From positions 1-25,744 of the forward strand of contig DDYT01000030.1 of NCBI GenBank assembly GCA_002348095.1: a DNA stretch of 25,744 nt, read 5' to 3'. How positions within the stretch are numbered: the first letter of the stretch is position 1; each line of letters opens with the position of its first letter. The stretch is from Erysipelotrichaceae bacterium UBA2227 (GTDB lineage: Bacteria > Bacillota_I > Bacilli_A > Erysipelotrichales > Erysipelotrichaceae). The notes below the pieces were generated by a model, which was not told the DNA's origin, did no database searches, and was given only the letters and a program-made list of their open reading frames with translations. This document shows positions 1-7,183 of this stretch, in pieces. Position numbers and translations under genes: made by a program.

Positions 1-4
1 ACTC

Positions 5-178
5 TCACATGTGGCAAAACGCTTGGTTAGAATCATCTTTCATCTTGAAAAGAATAACTGTGATTTCGATCTTTCCAAAATGAGGTAGCGTTTCGGAAAT
101 CAGAGTCACAATCGAACAAAACAGTCGTGCTGACCGGTTTTTGTCATGGTTAAATTTATGCTTTTCGTTTTTCTTCAT
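5..178 (-). CDS. possible small hypothetical protein (57 aa)
   Basis: An ATG-initiated frame of 57 codons ends in TGA near the window edge. It begins 22 bp downstream of the stop of the nucleotidyltransferase gene and in the same direction. Upstream there is only a purine-rich AGAGAGAA stretch right before the ATG, a weak ribosome binding site. The product starts with a lysine- and histidine-rich segment (MKKNEKHKFNHDKNR), then a more ordinary mixed segment with two cysteines. I recognise no family. It could be a real small gene co-transcribed with its neighbour, a remnant, or chance. It is listed because it is the only frame that fills this otherwise unexplained edge. Confidence 0.25.
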   Translation of the reverse strand: MKKNEKHKFNHDKNRSARLFCSIVTLISETLPHFGKIEITVILFKMKDDSNQAFCHM

Positions 179-199
179 TTCTCTCTTGATTTGTAATAG

Positions 200-781
200 T
201 TAATTTCCCTCCTTATTTACTAGAATTTCTGCCGCTCTCTGATAATCATTGGGTGTATCGATATCTGTCAGGATACCTTCACAGTCGACCTCAACTTTTC
301 GAAAGGGATGGCTGTGAATAAACTCTCGAAGTGAGGAGTGCTCTTCTTTTAAAAGCATCTTTATCGCATTTTTACTTAATCGTACCGGATGACCCGATAG
401 GCCCTTGTATGAAGGAACTACGATATCATCTTCAATCTCAGACAGACTGCTGAATACCTCCGGGCATACAAAAGGGCAGTCCCCGGGTAATAAAAAAGCA
501 TGTTCTCCACTGATCACAGACAATCCTGCAATTACGGAAGAATACATGCCTTGTAAAAAATTCGGATTAAACACGATATCAACCTTATCAATATCTTGAA
601 TGTGTTGTTCAATGATGTCGTGCTGATATCCTGTAACGACAACCAAACGAGACACATAGGGCAACATCGAAAATATACTTCTTCTCAATACCGATTCTGA
701 ACCGATTTTTAGCAGAAGCTTCAGGTGAGGTGACATTCTCTTTGACTGACCGGCAGCAATGATCACACCTTCTGTAGTCAT
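200..781 (-). CDS. MobA/MocA-like nucleotidyltransferase
   Basis: This 193-residue protein belongs to the MobA-like NTP transferase family, which transfers CMP or GMP to molybdopterin or acts on related small phosphates. The N-terminal nucleotide loop reads IIAAGQSKRM (residues 7-16) with K21 following. The metal-binding aspartate is D101 in LLPGDCPF, where molybdenum cofactor enzymes usually have LADMP. A GHPV motif lies at 130-133 and the C-terminal TDIDTP at 172-177, both typical of the CTP:molybdopterin cytidylyltransferase (MocA) branch. AAGGAG lies 7 nt before the ATG. The gene has its own promoter at 876-904. No molybdoenzyme gene is visible in the window, so the true substrate is open; the partner may lie to the left. 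The family call is firm, the substrate is not. Confidence 0.85.
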   Translation of the reverse strand: MTTEGVIIAAGQSKRMSPHLKLLLKIGSESVLRRSIFSMLPYVSRLVVVTGYQHDIIEQHIQDIDKVDIVFNPNFLQGMYSSVIAGLSVISGEHAFLLPGDCPFVCPEVFSSLSEIEDDIVVPSYKGLSGHPVRLSKNAIKMLLKEEHSSLREFIHSHPFRKVEVDCEGILTDIDTPNDYQRAAEILVNKEGN

Positions 782-875
782 AAGCGCTCCTTAGTTTCGA
801 TAGAAATCCGCGGACAAAAAACACAAGCACTTTATGCTCCCTCTACATAAATGATTTTTTACTTTTGTTAATTCA

Positions 876-904
876 ATTATAGAACTTTATGAACAAAATA
901 ACAA
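876..904 (-). promoter_or_regulatory. sigma-A promoter of the MobA-like gene
   Basis: On the minus strand a -35 box TTGTTA (899-904) and a perfect -10 box TATAAT (876-881) are separated by exactly 17 bp. Transcription would start near 869, giving a leader of roughly 90 nt before the ATG at 781. I see no riboswitch fold in this leader. Confidence 0.7.
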
Positions 905-940
905 TCAGGTTTAGTGACTCTCCTTTTCAATAACAATGAT

Positions 941-1972
941 TTACCCTTTGGATGTTGATGATACTATTGTTCTTATTTTTGACAAATCATACATTCTGTC
1001 TTTTAAGCACTCGACATCACTAATGATGATATCATCATGATCAAAATAAGATTTTATTTTCTTGAAAACTCTTCGATCTGCAGGATGCTGTAATTTCGGT
1101 GTTTTCTTGGTTATAAGTGACTGAAAATAAAGCATGATTAGTGAGGGTATAAACTCAAAACAGGAAGACTCAATCCAGAAATCAATCTTATCTACAGGAG
1201 GTAAGTATTGCTGCAACAATTTTTCTATGATCAGAAAACCATCTTCTGAAGATTTCCATATATCAACAAACACATAATCAAACTTAGCTAAGTATGTTTC
1301 GTTGAAGTAATCAAAAGCATCGCCTTCTATAATCGTAACACGATCATGATCAGGAAACTGCGGCAGAATGTACTGTCTGAACATCGAAATCACACTATGT
1401 GATTTCTCAATGACCGTTACTGATTTGACCTCCGGATTTAAGAGTGCCATAAAGACAAAATATCCGATTCCTAATCCGAACGTCAAAACATTTCCCTTCG
1501 CTTTCTTTGCGTAAGGATCGATGGTTGCTGACTCAGAAGGAGCATCAAGCATCCAAACATCATCATCCTGCCATAAAACAGCTGCATTTACCGGATGATC
1601 GAGTGCCCTCAGCATCATCCAATCATTGCATTCACGGTTTTGATCAAAAATGACTCCGGAAACATTGAAGAGCTGATGTGATGGCAATTGTTCTGAAGTA
1701 TATCGAAATCCATCATGTTTTATAATGTCCAGTTTAATAGATGAGGTGTACGGATTAAGAAGGATATCGTTTGCTCGCAGAAACAAGGAAGGCCAATGTT
1801 CGATCGGACCTTCAAACTCCTGAAATCCTGCTTCAGCCATCGCTTGCTGAATGATCTTCTCATTTTCAAATGAGACTTCCAACCCCAAAAATCGGTTCTT
1901 ATCCTCATTCTGAATGTTTTCTATACATCGCTGAAAAAAATGATCGATTTCCGGTGTCCGATGAATATTCAT
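941..1972 (-). CDS. SAM-dependent methyltransferase-like protein (spermidine-synthase fold)
   Basis: A 343-residue protein. Its second half has a class I methyltransferase / polyamine-synthase Rossmann core: a glycine loop FGLGIG at 165-170, an acidic strand end VTVIEKS with E189 expected to bind the SAM ribose, GDAF with D218 for the adenine, and a strand FDYVFVDIW at 231-239. The first 150 residues match nothing I recognise and may be a substrate domain. The ATG at 1972 is preceded by AAGGAGATG. It is divergent from the dioxygenase gene, and a TACAAT -10 box at 1996-2001 probably drives it, with a poor -35. No terminator is seen after the stop. The SAM-binding fold is well supported; the reaction (methyl or aminopropyl transfer) and target are unknown. 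Confidence 0.7.
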   Translation of the reverse strand: MNIHRTPEIDHFFQRCIENIQNEDKNRFLGLEVSFENEKIIQQAMAEAGFQEFEGPIEHWPSLFLRANDILLNPYTSSIKLDIIKHDGFRYTSEQLPSHQLFNVSGVIFDQNRECNDWMMLRALDHPVNAAVLWQDDDVWMLDAPSESATIDPYAKKAKGNVLTFGLGIGYFVFMALLNPEVKSVTVIEKSHSVISMFRQYILPQFPDHDRVTIIEGDAFDYFNETYLAKFDYVFVDIWKSSEDGFLIIEKLLQQYLPPVDKIDFWIESSCFEFIPSLIMLYFQSLITKKTPKLQHPADRRVFKKIKSYFDHDDIIISDVECLKDRMYDLSKIRTIVSSTSKG

Positions 1973-2038
1973 AAAGCATCTCCTTAATTAAACGTATTGT
2001 ATCACAACTCCCTGCTCTCTGAGCAAATGAGTAGATAT

Positions 2039-2056
2039 TATTTCGAATTCGAAATA
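2039..2056. promoter_or_regulatory. MhqR-type operator: 18-bp perfect palindrome
   Basis: TATTTCGAA followed directly by TTCGAAATA forms a perfect inverted repeat with no spacer. Its right end overlaps the first two bases of the TATAAT box for the dioxygenase gene, so a bound dimer would block RNA polymerase. It resembles the operator reported for the Bacillus subtilis quinone sensor MhqR (TATCTCGAA/TTCGAGATA type) and differs at one symmetric position per half. The downstream operon encodes both a dioxygenase and a MarR repressor, so autorepression is the natural reading. Confidence 0.75.
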
Positions 2057-2060
2057 TAAT
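2055..2060 (+). promoter_or_regulatory. -10 box of the dioxygenase-marR operon
   Basis: A perfect TATAAT lies 26 bp before the dioxygenase ATG, with AAAGGAG at 2073-2079 as ribosome binding site. The -35 region 16-18 bp upstream is poor. That fits a promoter that is weak, or inhibited by the overlapping operator. Confidence 0.6.
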
Positions 2061-2086
2061 TTAATCAATTACAAAGGAGCAAAACT

Positions 2087-3073
2087 ATGAATCAACTAAA
2101 AGGAATCCACCATGTCACTGCCATCACCAGCAGTGCAGAGAAAAACTATGAATTTTTTACCAATGTATTGGGAATGCGCTTAGTCAAGAAAACGGTCAAT
2201 CAGGATGATATCGACACGTATCACCTTTTCTTCGCGGATGATCGCGGCAGCGCAGGAACGGATGTGACCTTCTTCGACTTTCGAGGTTCCTCCAAAGCCA
2301 TCAAAGGAAACAATGAGATATCGCGCATCGGATTGCGTGTCAAAGATGATGCATCGCTCGAATATTGGGTAAAACGGTTCGATCACTACCAAGTCAGACA
2401 TGAAGGCATAAAAACGCTGTTTGGACGAAAGGTCTTGAATTTTCTTGATTTCGACGATCAGGAGTACGCCCTGTTTTCCGATGAAAACAATGTCGGGGTT
2501 GCCTCAGGTACCCCATGGCTTCTCGGTCCGGTTCCGGTCGAATTCGGCATTACCGGATTAGGGCCAATCTATTTCAGAATTAGTAACATCGAGCGCATGG
2601 ATGCGATTCTCAAAGAAGTGATGATGATGCGTTTCAGTGCCAATGAAAGCAACTACTATCTTTACGAAATGGGCGAAGGCGGTAATGGTGCAAGTGTCAT
2701 CCTTGATCTTCAGTCTTCCCACCGGTCAGCCTTTCAGGGTTATGGCGGTGTTCATCACGTGGCGTTCAGGATAGAAGACAGAACCGAGTTGGATCAATGG
2801 ATCGAACGGCTGAATTCATTCAAAGCCGGTCACTCCGGCTTTGTCGATCGATTCTATTTCAAATCCTTATATACACGCTTATACCCGGGTATCCTGTTTG
2901 AATTTGCGACGGAAGGACCGGGATTTATCGATGATGAAGAACCGTATGAAACGTTAGGTGAAAGACTGGCACTTCCGCCGAAATTCAGAAATCGCAGAGA
3001 GTATATTGAATCCGTGGTTCGGCCCATCGATACCGTAAGAAGCAATAAAACATTTACTAAGGAATACTTCTGA
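2087..3073 (+). CDS. ring-cleaving extradiol dioxygenase, VOC superfamily (MhqO/MhqA-like)
   Basis: A 328-residue protein made of two vicinal-oxygen-chelate modules. Module one starts GIHHVTAITSS (H8, H9) and contains RLVKKTVNQDD (31-41), a family signature of MhqO/MhqA/MhqE-type dioxygenases. Module two starts GGVHHVAFRIED (H223, H224) and ends ILFEFATEGPG with E272, the expected third metal ligand. Characterised relatives are thiol- and quinone-stress proteins thought to open hydroquinone or catechol rings in the cytoplasm. The stop overlaps the start of the MarR gene (ATGA), so the two are translationally coupled. The palindromic operator upstream fits quinone-responsive derepression. The family is firm; the exact substrate is inferred from relatives. 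Confidence 0.88.
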   Translation: MNQLKGIHHVTAITSSAEKNYEFFTNVLGMRLVKKTVNQDDIDTYHLFFADDRGSAGTDVTFFDFRGSSKAIKGNNEISRIGLRVKDDASLEYWVKRFDHYQVRHEGIKTLFGRKVLNFLDFDDQEYALFSDENNVGVASGTPWLLGPVPVEFGITGLGPIYFRISNIERMDAILKEVMMMRFSANESNYYLYEMGEGGNGASVILDLQSSHRSAFQGYGGVHHVAFRIEDRTELDQWIERLNSFKAGHSGFVDRFYFKSLYTRLYPGILFEFATEGPGFIDDEEPYETLGERLALPPKFRNRREYIESVVRPIDTVRSNKTFTKEYF

Positions 3074-3495
3074 TGTTTCAAGATCTGAAAACCCTCACGA
3101 TCCTTCTGCGAGCCACCAACTCCATTGAGCAGAAGATCAAAGAAGATATTTCTTCATACGGACTCAACCTTTCAGAATTTGGGGCTCTTGAGGTCCTCTA
3201 TCACAAAGGTCCTCTTCCAGTACAGTCCATTTGTGAAAAGGTCCTTATCGCAAATTCAAGCATGAGTTATGTGATCGAACGACTGACACAAAAAGGACTG
3301 ATTGAAAAGGTCAAGAACATCGAAGACCGCCGCATCCACACCATTGAACTGAGTGACCGCGGCCGTCAGTTAATTGGTGATATTTATCCCAGGCATTTGG
3401 CTCATATGAGATCAGTGATTGATGTATTGAGCGAAGATGAAGAGAAAGAACTTCGGCATTTGCTTAAAAAACTGGGAAAGCAAATCACAAACTAA
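3073..3495 (+). CDS. MarR-family transcriptional regulator (MhqR-like)
   Basis: A 140-residue winged-helix repressor of the MarR family. The recognition region includes PVQSICEKVLIANSSMSYVIERL and the wing carries the diagnostic DRR (residues 94-96 approximately) followed by ELSDRGR. Helical N- and C-terminal segments form the usual dimer interface. The start ATG overlaps the dioxygenase stop by 4 nt, and AAGGAA lies about 9 nt upstream. Regulators of this branch (MhqR) repress their dioxygenase neighbours and release DNA when a cysteine or ligand site meets quinones. Here C59 or so is the only cysteine in the sequence (in ICEKV), so a thiol switch would depend on it. I infer that it binds the palindrome at 2039-2056. 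Confidence 0.85.
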   Translation: MFQDLKTLTILLRATNSIEQKIKEDISSYGLNLSEFGALEVLYHKGPLPVQSICEKVLIANSSMSYVIERLTQKGLIEKVKNIEDRRIHTIELSDRGRQLIGDIYPRHLAHMRSVIDVLSEDEEKELRHLLKKLGKQITN

Positions 3496-3516
3496 AAAAG
3501 GGCGAGAGCCCTTTTT
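3495..3516. terminator. bidirectional intrinsic terminator
   Basis: AAAAAGGGC, loop GAGA, GCCCTTTTT: a 9-bp stem with an A-run on one side and a U-run on the other. It can stop both the marR transcript and the convergent lipoprotein transcript. It begins at the last base of the marR stop codon and ends 3 bp before the lipoprotein stop codon. Confidence 0.85.
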
Positions 3517-3518
3517 GC

Positions 3519-3965
3519 CTATTCGATATTAAATTCTCCGAAGGCGAGCACATCGCCGTGTTCGGACATCATTTTCTTCTCATAACGATACAATCCTTTG
3601 GGAAGTTCGTTGAAATAGAAAGATAAGTCGAGCCAGCCGTCGATAACTTCACCCGGATTCAGATTGTAGGCAATCATGATGAAAGCCATCTCCTCTTTCA
3701 TTTTGACTTCGACCCATTTCGATCCGTCATACTGAAGTAATGTAAAAAGCAATCCATAGGCATATACATTCTCGGTATTGTTCTTAATGGTAAACTTCAG
3801 AGGCACGGATTGATCGGTAACGACGGTGCTTTCAAACTCCAGATATACCGGCATCTTCTTTCCGTCTTGCGATAGTTCCGAATTGTTCAGATCACCTGCG
3901 GCAGCCGAACATCCGGCGAAAACAAGCAATATGGATAACAGTGAAATCAATGTTTTGAGTTTCAT
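3519..3965 (-). CDS. lipoprotein with bacterial Ig-like (Big_14-type) domain
   Basis: A 148-residue secreted lipoprotein. The signal sequence MKLKTLISLLSILLVFAGC ends in lipobox FAGC with C19 as the lipidated residue. The mature part is a single beta-rich domain, with VPLKFTIKNNT in the first strands and then a proline-glycine step (NLNPGEV) and LPKGLYRYEKKM near the end. This pattern matches the Ig-like domain found alone in many Bacillota lipoproteins. The start at 3965 is preferred over an in-frame upstream ATG because AAAGGAGAG sits 7 nt before it and the signal peptide begins there. No enzymatic role is visible. It is transcribed alone from its own promoter and converges on marR. Confidence 0.82.
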   Translation of the reverse strand: MKLKTLISLLSILLVFAGCSAAAGDLNNSELSQDGKKMPVYLEFESTVVTDQSVPLKFTIKNNTENVYAYGLLFTLLQYDGSKWVEVKMKEEMAFIMIAYNLNPGEVIDGWLDLSFYFNELPKGLYRYEKKMMSEHGDVLAFGEFNIE

Positions 3966-3986
3966 AAAATCTCTCCTTTGATACCT

Positions 3987-4014
3987 ATTATAGGTAAAGC
4001 CGGCGAACATACAA
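3987..4014 (-). promoter_or_regulatory. promoter of the lipoprotein gene
   Basis: Minus-strand TTGTAT (4009-4014) and TATAAT (3987-3992) are spaced by 16 bp, about 20 bp upstream of the ATG at 3965. The short leader leaves room only for the ribosome binding site. Confidence 0.6.
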
Positions 4015-4072
4015 GTATACTGTTACAAGATGCATTTGAATGAAAATAAGTTGCATATAACAAACAAACAGT

Positions 4073-4094
4073 ATAATAAAAAGCACTTACGTGC
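4073..4094 (-). terminator. short terminator after tRNA-Leu
   Basis: On the minus strand GCAC-GTAA-GTGC (4083-4094) is followed by TTTTTATTAT. The stem is only 4-5 bp, so this is a modest terminator, but its position just after the tRNA 3' end supports it. Confidence 0.5.
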
Positions 4095-4105
4095 CTGATA
4101 TTTTC

Positions 4106-4188
4106 TGGTGCGCGTGAAGGGACTCGAACCCCCATGGTTGCCCGCTAGATCCTAAGTCTAGTGCGTCTGCCAATTTCGCCACACGCGC
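4106..4188 (-). tRNA. tRNA-Leu (anticodon UAG), CCA encoded
   Basis: The minus-strand gene starts GCGCGTG and closes with CACGCGC-A-CCA, a perfect 7-bp acceptor stem. The anticodon arm is CTAGA-CTTAGGA-TCTAG, placing UAG at the anticodon. The long variable arm (CGGGCAACCAT region) marks a class II leucine tRNA. The T arm is GGGGG-TTCGAGT-CCCTT with two G-U pairs. The CCA occupies 4106-4108. Confidence 0.96.
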
Positions 4189-4199
4189 AGTGCCCACTT

Positions 4200-4228
4200 A
4201 TTATAACAACATCTTTCCAACAAATCAA
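4200..4228 (-). promoter_or_regulatory. promoter of tRNA-Leu
   Basis: Minus-strand TTGATT (4223-4228) and TATAAT (4200-4205) are spaced by 17 bp, 11 bp before the tRNA 5' end. The -35 box overlaps the TGA stop codon of the upstream HAD gene. The same TTGATT-17-TATAAT layout precedes tRNA-Lys. Confidence 0.75.
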
Positions 4229-4989
4229 GACTGCGCTTGATCTTGATCCATCACAAAACGAAGGGCATCTGCGACCGTTTCAAAACAACGCGAAGCCACG
4301 GCTTTGACTGCATCTTCCCCGCTGCACATCGCAAATCCGCTAAATCCTTTGATCATTGGTATATCATTAAACGAATCCCCAATGCAGTAAATCGGTCCTT
4401 CAAATTCATAATACTCATTGATATGCGCAATCCCGGACTTCTTGGTAATACCGTACGATACCACATCTACACCGTCATAAAACGGATAAGCCTTAATGAT
4501 ACCGTGATACTTCTCATTCCATAAATCGGCATACACCTTTGACATGCCTTTCTCATTGAACTTGACATAGATACCCACTGCTGTCTCTTCTTCAATGATA
4601 TCCTTGATATCGATCAATGAGTCTACAAAATCCTGCATATAGGTAGCATCATGCAATCCGAATTTGTAGCCGTCACTGATTCCATAGAATGCCACCTTTT
4701 CCTGGGGAATGCTGTTAATGATTTCCATGCATATGTCAAAATCCATCAGCTGATAAAACAGTTCTTCCCGATGCTGATTCATAACGATACTTCCATTGTT
4801 GCCCACCAAGAAATCCACCGGGATATCATATTTTTCAATTTCTGAAATGATCGAACCGATGGAACGTCCGGTAGCAATACCAAAAAGGTTTCCCTGATCA
4901 CGAAACCGATGAATCATATCCAATGTATCTTGCGAAACCTCTCCATTTAAATGCAAGGTTCCGTCATAATCTGCCGCAAACAACTTCAT
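4225..4989 (-). CDS. HAD-superfamily phosphatase, Cof type
   Basis: A 254-residue haloacid-dehalogenase hydrolase of the Cof / IIB class, which dephosphorylates sugar phosphates, flavin precursors or similar cytoplasmic metabolites. Motif I is ADYDGTL with nucleophile D7 and acid/base D9. Motif II is ATGRS (T40). The motif III lysine is K183 or K184 in ITKKSG, and motif IV is GDSFNDIPM with D205 and D209. The middle (about 80-180) is the type C2 cap that sets substrate choice. I place the start at 4989, where MKLFAADYDG begins in family register and AAGGA lies upstream; an in-frame extension of 13 codons lacks such support. The enzyme class is firm; the substrate is unknown. Confidence 0.88.
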   Translation of the reverse strand: MKLFAADYDGTLHLNGEVSQDTLDMIHRFRDQGNLFGIATGRSIGSIISEIEKYDIPVDFLVGNNGSIVMNQHREELFYQLMDFDICMEIINSIPQEKVAFYGISDGYKFGLHDATYMQDFVDSLIDIKDIIEEETAVGIYVKFNEKGMSKVYADLWNEKYHGIIKAYPFYDGVDVVSYGITKKSGIAHINEYYEFEGPIYCIGDSFNDIPMIKGFSGFAMCSGEDAVKAVASRCFETVADALRFVMDQDQAQS

Positions 4990-5010
4990 ATCATCACATC
5001 CTTGCCCTCT

Positions 5011-5039
5011 ATTGTACACCATAAGCACTGAAACGCCAA
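5011..5039 (-). promoter_or_regulatory. promoter of the HAD gene
   Basis: Minus-strand TTGGCG (5034-5039) and TACAAT (5011-5016) are spaced by 17 bp and lie directly after the terminator of the liv operon. The HAD gene therefore starts its own transcription unit. Confidence 0.55.
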
Positions 5040-5041
5040 AG

Positions 5042-5064
5042 AAAAAGCAGGTTTATCACCTGCT
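5042..5064 (-). terminator. terminator of the liv operon
   Basis: On the minus strand AGCAGGT-GATAA-ACCTGCT is followed by TTTTC. The 7-bp stem starts within the TAG stop codon of the CBS-ACT gene. Confidence 0.85.
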
Positions 5065-5695
5065 ATAAGATAGAAACAACTTTATATTCCTTCTCTTCCA
5101 GTAATTTCCTGACTTTATTCTTATCCAACTCATCGCATCGAAGAACGATCTCACTGATCCCATTGCGATGCGCAGCAAAGTGCGTAATGTTAATGTTCTT
5201 CTCGGTAAATACTTTAGCCAGCTCCATGATGACTCCGGGTTTATCCTCTTTAAGCTCGATGACGACCCGTGTTCCCTTCTGATGATATCCCAACAGTTCA
5301 ACAAATGCCTTTAAGATATCATTGCGGGTAATGATCCCCAGCAAAACTGAATCCTCACCCACGACAGGCAAACAGCCGATATCACGGGTCTCCATGATGT
5401 CTGCCGCCTCTTCAAGCAACGCTTCCGGAGAAATCGTAAATACCTTTTTGATCATGATGTCCTTAACTTTGGTTTTTGATAACAAATAATTGATTTCATG
5501 CATCGAAAGGGAGGTCGCATTGGACGGAGTGTTTTCCGCGACTACGCCTTCGGTAACCAATCCCACCAAACGTCCGCGTTCGATGACAGGCAGACGGTGA
5601 ATATTATGATCATGCATCAGATCCAAAACTTCGGAAATCGTTTGATCCGGCCGAATGCACACCGGATTGACAGTCATTCTGTTTTTTACGTACAT
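5063..5695 (-). CDS. CBS-ACT domain protein, last gene of the liv operon
   Basis: A 210-residue cytoplasmic protein with two CBS motifs (about 1-55 and 76-135) and a C-terminal ACT domain (about 142-210). The CBS repeats show typical HRLPVIERGRLVGLVTEG and GCLPVVGEDSVLLGIITRND ends. The ACT domain has the KPGVIMELAKVFTEKNINI turn where small molecules, often amino acids, bind. CBS pairs usually bind adenine nucleotides. The gene is 3 bp from the livF stop with GGGAGGG before the ATG, so it is part of the branched-chain amino-acid operon. Relatives are annotated as AcuB-like. A role sensing branched-chain amino acid and energy state to tune transport or metabolism is inference from context. 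Confidence 0.8.
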   Translation of the reverse strand: MYVKNRMTVNPVCIRPDQTISEVLDLMHDHNIHRLPVIERGRLVGLVTEGVVAENTPSNATSLSMHEINYLLSKTKVKDIMIKKVFTISPEALLEEAADIMETRDIGCLPVVGEDSVLLGIITRNDILKAFVELLGYHQKGTRVVIELKEDKPGVIMELAKVFTEKNINITHFAAHRNGISEIVLRCDELDKNKVRKLLEEKEYKVVSIL

Positions 5696-5698
5696 AAG

Positions 5699-6403
5699 CT
5701 ACCCTCCCAAGTAAACTTTCTGAATTTCAGGACTACTTAACAGCTCTACTCCGGTACCACCCAATACGATCGAACCGGTTTCCAGTACATACGCCCAATC
5801 CGCAATCTTCAGTGCCTGCATCGCATTTTGCTCGACCAACAGAATCGTGGTTCCCTGTTCGTTGATTTCGCGGATAATATTGAATATCTCTTTGACTAAC
5901 AACGGCGCCAATCCCATGCTCGGCTCATCTAGAAGCAGTAACCGCGGTCGAGCCATCAAGGCCCTTGAGATCGCCAACATCTGTTGTTCACCACCCGACA
6001 ATGTAGAAGCATCCTGATTGCGACGGGCATGTAAAATCTCAAATCGTTTAAAGACTTTTTCCAAATCTTGTTTGACGCCGGCTTTATCTTTTCTTAAGTA
6101 AGCTCCCATCTGAAGATTCTCCATCACGGTCAACCCGGAAAAAATCCTTCGGCCCTCCGGAACATGGACTAAACCCCGCATCGGTAACTGCGCCGGAGCT
6201 ACACTTATGATATCTTGATTCTCATACGTAATCAACCCGGAAGTCGGTTTGATCAGTCCGCTGATCGTCCGTAATAACGTCGTTTTTCCTGCGCCGTTTG
6301 AACCGATCAGGGATACGATTTTCCCTTGAGGAACATCAATACTTACACCTTTAAGTGCATGAATGACTCCGTAATGCACATTCAGATTTTCAACATGTAA
6401 CAT
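5699..6403 (-). CDS. livF: branched-chain amino acid ABC transporter ATP-binding protein LivF
   Basis: A 234-residue ABC ATPase of the HAAT family. It has Walker A GSNGAGKT (34-41), signature LSGGEQQ (135-141) and Walker B LLLLDEPSMGL (155-165). The start LHVENLNVHYG and the phrase VPEGRRIFSGLTVMENL are typical of LivF rather than LivG. It pairs with LivG as the motor for the LivH-LivM pore at the cytoplasmic membrane. The ATG follows GAGGAG, which itself lies in the last codons of livG, so translation is tightly coupled. Confidence 0.95.
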   Translation of the reverse strand: MLHVENLNVHYGVIHALKGVSIDVPQGKIVSLIGSNGAGKTTLLRTISGLIKPTSGLITYENQDIISVAPAQLPMRGLVHVPEGRRIFSGLTVMENLQMGAYLRKDKAGVKQDLEKVFKRFEILHARRNQDASTLSGGEQQMLAISRALMARPRLLLLDEPSMGLAPLLVKEIFNIIREINEQGTTILLVEQNAMQALKIADWAYVLETGSIVLGGTGVELLSSPEIQKVYLGG

Positions 6404-6406
6404 AAC

Positions 6407-7183
6407 TTACTCCTCTTCTCCCAGATATGCCTCGATGACCTTTGGATTTTTCTTCACTTCATCGGCTGTTCCGGAAGCAATCAGCTTTCCATAATCCAGA
6501 ACGAAGATCCGCTCACATATGTTCATGACCAACGACATATCGTGTTCGATCAATACAATCGTTAAATCCATTTCTTTGCGTATTTTCGCAATAAATTCGG
6601 TCAGTGCCTGTGTTTCCTGCGGATTCATTCCCGCTGCCGGTTCATCAAGAAATAACAGTTTTGCTCCGGTGGCCATCGCACGTGCGATCTCCAACTGACG
6701 CTGTTTTCCGTACGGAAGATTTTTTGCAAGTTCATATGCAAGATCATCCAGGTTTACTTTTCTCAAAAAATCATGCGCACGAGATTCGATATCGGCTTCC
6801 GAAGCATAGAACTTTCCTAATCGTGTCAACGCTCCAAATACCCCATATTGTGCCTGCTGATTCATGGCAATCTTAACATTATCCAATACAGTCAGTTCTT
6901 TGAACAGACGGATATTCTGAAAAGTCCGTGCAACACCCTGGTGAGTGATCTTGTACGGAGGAAGCTTATTTAGCTCAATATCCTTTCCGTTTTTATGAAG
7001 AAGCACACGCCCTTTGGTCGGTTTATATACACCTGTCAGCACATTGAACAATGTCGTTTTCCCGGCACCGTTGGGACCGATCAGTCCGACCAGTTCTCCT
7101 TCATTGACCGAAATCGAAACATTAGAGACGGCACTGAGACCGCCAAAGTTCTTAGTCAGATGTTCTACAGTTAAGTAACTCAT
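6407..7183 (-). CDS. livG: branched-chain amino acid ABC transporter ATP-binding protein LivG
   Basis: A 258-residue ABC ATPase. Walker A is GPNGAGKT (36-43), Walker B LLFLDEPAAGMNP (176-188), and the signature region is LPYGKQRQLEIARA (156-169), the LivG variant that lacks a canonical LSGGQ. The GVARTFQNIRLFKELTVLDNV stretch is a LivG hallmark. It overlaps livM by 4 nt (ATGA) and has AAAGGAG upstream. With LivF it powers uptake of leucine, isoleucine and valine or related amino acids. Confidence 0.95.
   Translation of the reverse strand: MSYLTVEHLTKNFGGLSAVSNVSISVNEGELVGLIGPNGAGKTTLFNVLTGVYKPTKGRVLLHKNGKDIELNKLPPYKITHQGVARTFQNIRLFKELTVLDNVKIAMNQQAQYGVFGALTRLGKFYASEADIESRAHDFLRKVNLDDLAYELAKNLPYGKQRQLEIARAMATGAKLLFLDEPAAGMNPQETQALTEFIAKIRKEMDLTIVLIEHDMSLVMNICERIFVLDYGKLIASGTADEVKKNPKVIEAYLGEEE

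Noticed and set aside
4041..4080. Plus-strand TTGCAT...TATAAT promoter
   Set aside because: Spacing is 15 bp and it would drive only antisense RNA through tRNA-Leu; it is AT-rich by composition.
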